The position numbers and the translations under genes were made by a program. Shown one piece after another: positions 62,191 to 64,000 of a stretch of 64,000 nt of DNA. Location of the stretch: NCBI GenBank assembly GCA_902792435.1, contig CADAZN010000015.1:1-64000 (forward strand), given 5' to 3'. Source of the DNA: an uncultured Bacteroidales bacterium. Its GTDB lineage: Bacteria; Bacteroidota; Bacteroidia; Bacteroidales; Muribaculaceae. How positions within the stretch are numbered: the stretch's first letter is position 1; the number at the start of each line of letters is the position of its first letter. Below the pieces are notes generated by a model. That model was not told where the DNA came from. It worked only from the letters and a program-made list of their open reading frames with translations, and ran no database searches.

Positions 62191-63669
62191 ATGATTTCGA
62201 CTACACACATCATGGGCGTTGTGCTCACAGTGGCAGTGTTGCTGCTGGTGAGCTGGCTCTCGTCGCGCAATGTTAAAGATGAGCGCAGTTTCACGACAGG
62301 TGGCACCGCTGGCAGTTGGATGGTGTGTGGCGCGTTCCTCACCACGCTGGCGGGTGGCCAGTCGACGGTGGGCACTGCACAATTAGCCTTCTGCTATGGC
62401 ATTTCGGCCTGGTGGTTCACACTGGGCGCTGCGCTTGGTGGTGTGATGCTTGCGGTGTTCTATGCCGGGCCACTTCGTCGCAGTGGTTGCAGCACGTTGC
62501 TCGAGCTAGTGGGCCGCGAATATGGCCACAAGGTGGAAGCCTTGGGTTCAATCCTGTTCTTGATAGGCATCTTTATCAGCATAGTGGCCCAAGTGCTCAC
62601 ATCGGGAGCGATGATTGGCAGCTTGTTTAACGTGAACACATTGTGGTCGCTCATCATTGGCGCAGTGCTAATAATGCTGTTTGTCATCTTTGGTGGCATA
62701 AAGAGTGCCGGAGCTGGTGGAATAGTGAAACTGATACTCCTGTACTTTGGGTCGGTTGCTACAGGCATTATTGTGTATCGCATGGCAGGAGGTTTCGACG
62801 GTTTTGCACAAGGCATCGACGACATTTACAAGTCTTCCACCATAGCATCATTCAATGGTCTGGACGGCATTGAAGCAATTCATCATCGCTATGGCAGCAT
62901 GCTTGCCCGTGGTGCATTAAAGGACCTGGGTGGATGCCTATCGCTGGTGCTTGGAGTGGTGTCGACGCAAACTTATGCGCAATGCATTTGGTCGGGAGCC
63001 ACTACTGCCAAGGCGCGTCGTGGCGCATTGTTGTGTGCTTTCTTCATTCCTGTGATTGGCGCAGCTTGCACACTGGTGGGGCTCTACATGCGAGGCCATT
63101 ATGTGACAGCTGCCGAACTCGAGGCCCTCAAGCAAGCTGGCGAGACTCTTCCTGACGGAATTGGTGTTATAGCCAACTCGGCTCAGGCGTTCCCGTCGTT
63201 CATCTTGCAGCACCTGCCTGCATGGTTTGGAGGCTTGATGCTAGGAGCGTTGCTCATCAACATTCTGGGCTGTGGCAGTGGGCTGATGCTTGGTGCGTCA
63301 ACAATTCTTGTGCGCGACGTTGTTGCTAACGTGCAGCGCAAGTTCTCAAAGCTGCAAATGGGAATGTCGCAGTTGTTGCAGACTCGCCTTGCAATTGTGG
63401 TGTTGCTTGCGATTGCGGTTGCTGTTGCCAACACTTTTGAGGGAAGTTTTATCAACGATTTGGGGTTCCTTTCATTGGGCCTGAGGGCTGTGGCGATCAT
63501 TTTCCCGCTGAGCTTCGCCTTGTGGTTGCCTGGGCGCTTTTCGCCTCGTGGCGTGATGCTGGCAATGGTTGCTGGCACAGCGGCTATGTTGCTCGCAGGC
63601 TGGGCGAACTTGCCGGGAGACGCAGTGTACTATGGCCTCGCCACATCACTTTTAGTTATTAGTTTTTAG
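62191..63669 (+). CDS. sodium:solute symporter family transporter
   Basis: A 492-residue secondary transporter with about twelve to thirteen membrane helices and SSS-family features: TTGGTAGSWMVCGAFLTTLAGGQSTVGTAQLAF in parts (the broken TM1 with GGQST), YGISAWWFTLGAALGG and TQTYAQCIWSGATTAKARRG. It uses the sodium gradient to import a small solute, not identifiable here. The last codons (LLVISF, stop TAG) lie in a 7-bp-period repeat (TTAGTTA, TTAGTTT), so the C-terminus may have been altered by repeat growth. Confidence 0.9.
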   Translation: MISTTHIMGVVLTVAVLLLVSWLSSRNVKDERSFTTGGTAGSWMVCGAFLTTLAGGQSTVGTAQLAFCYGISAWWFTLGAALGGVMLAVFYAGPLRRSGCSTLLELVGREYGHKVEALGSILFLIGIFISIVAQVLTSGAMIGSLFNVNTLWSLIIGAVLIMLFVIFGGIKSAGAGGIVKLILLYFGSVATGIIVYRMAGGFDGFAQGIDDIYKSSTIASFNGLDGIEAIHHRYGSMLARGALKDLGGCLSLVLGVVSTQTYAQCIWSGATTAKARRGALLCAFFIPVIGAACTLVGLYMRGHYVTAAELEALKQAGETLPDGIGVIANSAQAFPSFILQHLPAWFGGLMLGALLINILGCGSGLMLGASTILVRDVVANVQRKFSKLQMGMSQLLQTRLAIVVLLAIAVAVANTFEGSFINDLGFLSLGLRAVAIIFPLSFALWLPGRFSPRGVMLAMVAGTAAMLLAGWANLPGDAVYYGLATSLLVISF

Positions 63670-63735
63670 TTTTTCTAGATGTTCTAGAATGTCTAGAGGT
63701 TCTAGATTGTGCATTGTGCATTATGCTTTATGCAT
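63651..63735 (+). repeat. composite array: 7-bp, 9-bp CTAG and 7-bp blocks
   Basis: TTAGTTA/TTAGTTT heptamers (63653-63674), four CTAG units exactly 9 bp apart (63675-63709), then TGTGCAT/TATGCAT heptamers (63711-63735). Both repeat classes meet in one spacer. Confidence 0.88.
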
Positions 63736-63738
63736 TAT

Positions 63739-64000
63739 TTAAAGCCAACCAGCGCTCTTGTACCACTCGATGGCCTCGTGCACGCCTTGCTTGAGGTCGT
63801 ATTGCGCCTTGAAGCCGAAGTCGCGCTCGGCATCGGTGGTGTCGCACAGCCAGTTGCGCTGCTTGAGGATGCGGAACTTGTCGGGGTTGAGAGTGCTTGG
63901 CTTGCCAGTGACTTTGCCCCAGAACTCTGCCACATGGCACACTATCTTCACAATCCATAGCGGGCAGGTGATGGGAATCACCACTTTCTTGCCCAGCTCG
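63739..64000 (-). CDS. NAD-dependent epimerase/dehydratase, C-terminal part
   Basis: The C-terminal 87 or so residues of a sugar-nucleotide epimerase-type SDR; the 5' part lies beyond the window. Recognisable are the late segment PDKFRILKQRNWLCDTTDAERDFGF (in parts) and the typical ending YDLKQGVHEAIEWYKSAGWL, where the helix EAIEWY closes extended SDR proteins. The reading frame is open to the window edge. Substrate not determinable from this part. Confidence 0.82.
   Translation of the reverse strand, partial: ELGKKVVIPITCPLWIVKIVCHVAEFWGKVTGKPSTLNPDKFRILKQRNWLCDTTDAERDFGFKAQYDLKQGVHEAIEWYKSAGWL

Overview
The window is a chromosomal segment of a member of the Bacteroidetes, most likely order Bacteroidales. 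Three things point there. Promoters have the phylum's -33/-7 pattern (TTTG, about 20 bp, TAnnTTTG). The gene set is typical of the order: yceD-rpmF-fabH-era-der, DUF4421 protein, lipoproteins, tricorn-like S41 protease, GH3-family protein. The OMF lipoprotein / RND / adaptor efflux operon also fits. Family or genus cannot be fixed from the sequence alone; a Prevotellaceae- or Muribaculaceae-like gut commensal would fit.

Layout. 1-2.4 kb: end of an rRNA operon (5S) with two terminators, then a sensor kinase and a metallo-beta-lactamase-fold protein. 2.4-6.2 kb: secreted tricorn-like protease and a SemiSWEET transporter. 6.3-15.7 kb: housekeeping block on the plus strand (tRNA-Pro, yceD, rpmF, fabH, era, der, a PfkB-like protein, a TPR protein, ribH, tyrS), with one zinc-ribbon gene on the minus strand. 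15.7-22.7 kb: type I restriction-modification operon hsdM-hsdS-(four-helix-bundle gene)-hsdR. 22.7-25 kb: a RepA/KaiC-like ATPase gene enclosed by duplicated, hairpin-rich repeats. 25-40.3 kb, minus strand: DUF4421 protein, a broken outer-membrane phospholipase A, a lipoprotein, a tripartite RND efflux operon, a TGS-uridine-kinase-like protein and two paralogous TPR proteins (one with its signal peptide out of frame). 40.4-43.6 kb: M48 protease, cinA, rnhB. 43.9-46 kb: a small accessory island with a DUF5131 three-Cys protein, TcmP and a decayed HTH regulator. 46.4-58.2 kb, minus strand: GH3-family enzyme, an ATPase with an iterated palindromic operator, a large dockerin/beta-helix surface protein, an SF1 helicase, an acyltransferase and metG. 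58.3-61.4 kb: SGNH hydrolase plus MBOAT O-acyltransferase, probably an envelope O-acetylation pair. 61.5-64 kb: small membrane protein, sodium:solute symporter, and the end of a sugar epimerase gene running off the window.

The most unusual property is not one gene but the spacer DNA. Many intergenic gaps are filled with degenerate tandem arrays of period exactly 7 bp, with a different heptamer at each site. A second class has period 9 bp (CTAG plus 5 nt); three of its four arrays sit at the gene boundaries of the type I restriction operon, and there the arrays run into stop codons and coding sequence. Other signals worth attention are the ATPase gene between roughly 94-bp direct repeats with a cluster of 15-bp mini-hairpins, the TcmP/DUF5131 pair, the palindromic operator array upstream of the ATPase at 48-49 kb, a PfkB-like protein without the catalytic aspartate, and a 12-bp inverted repeat between rpmF and fabH.
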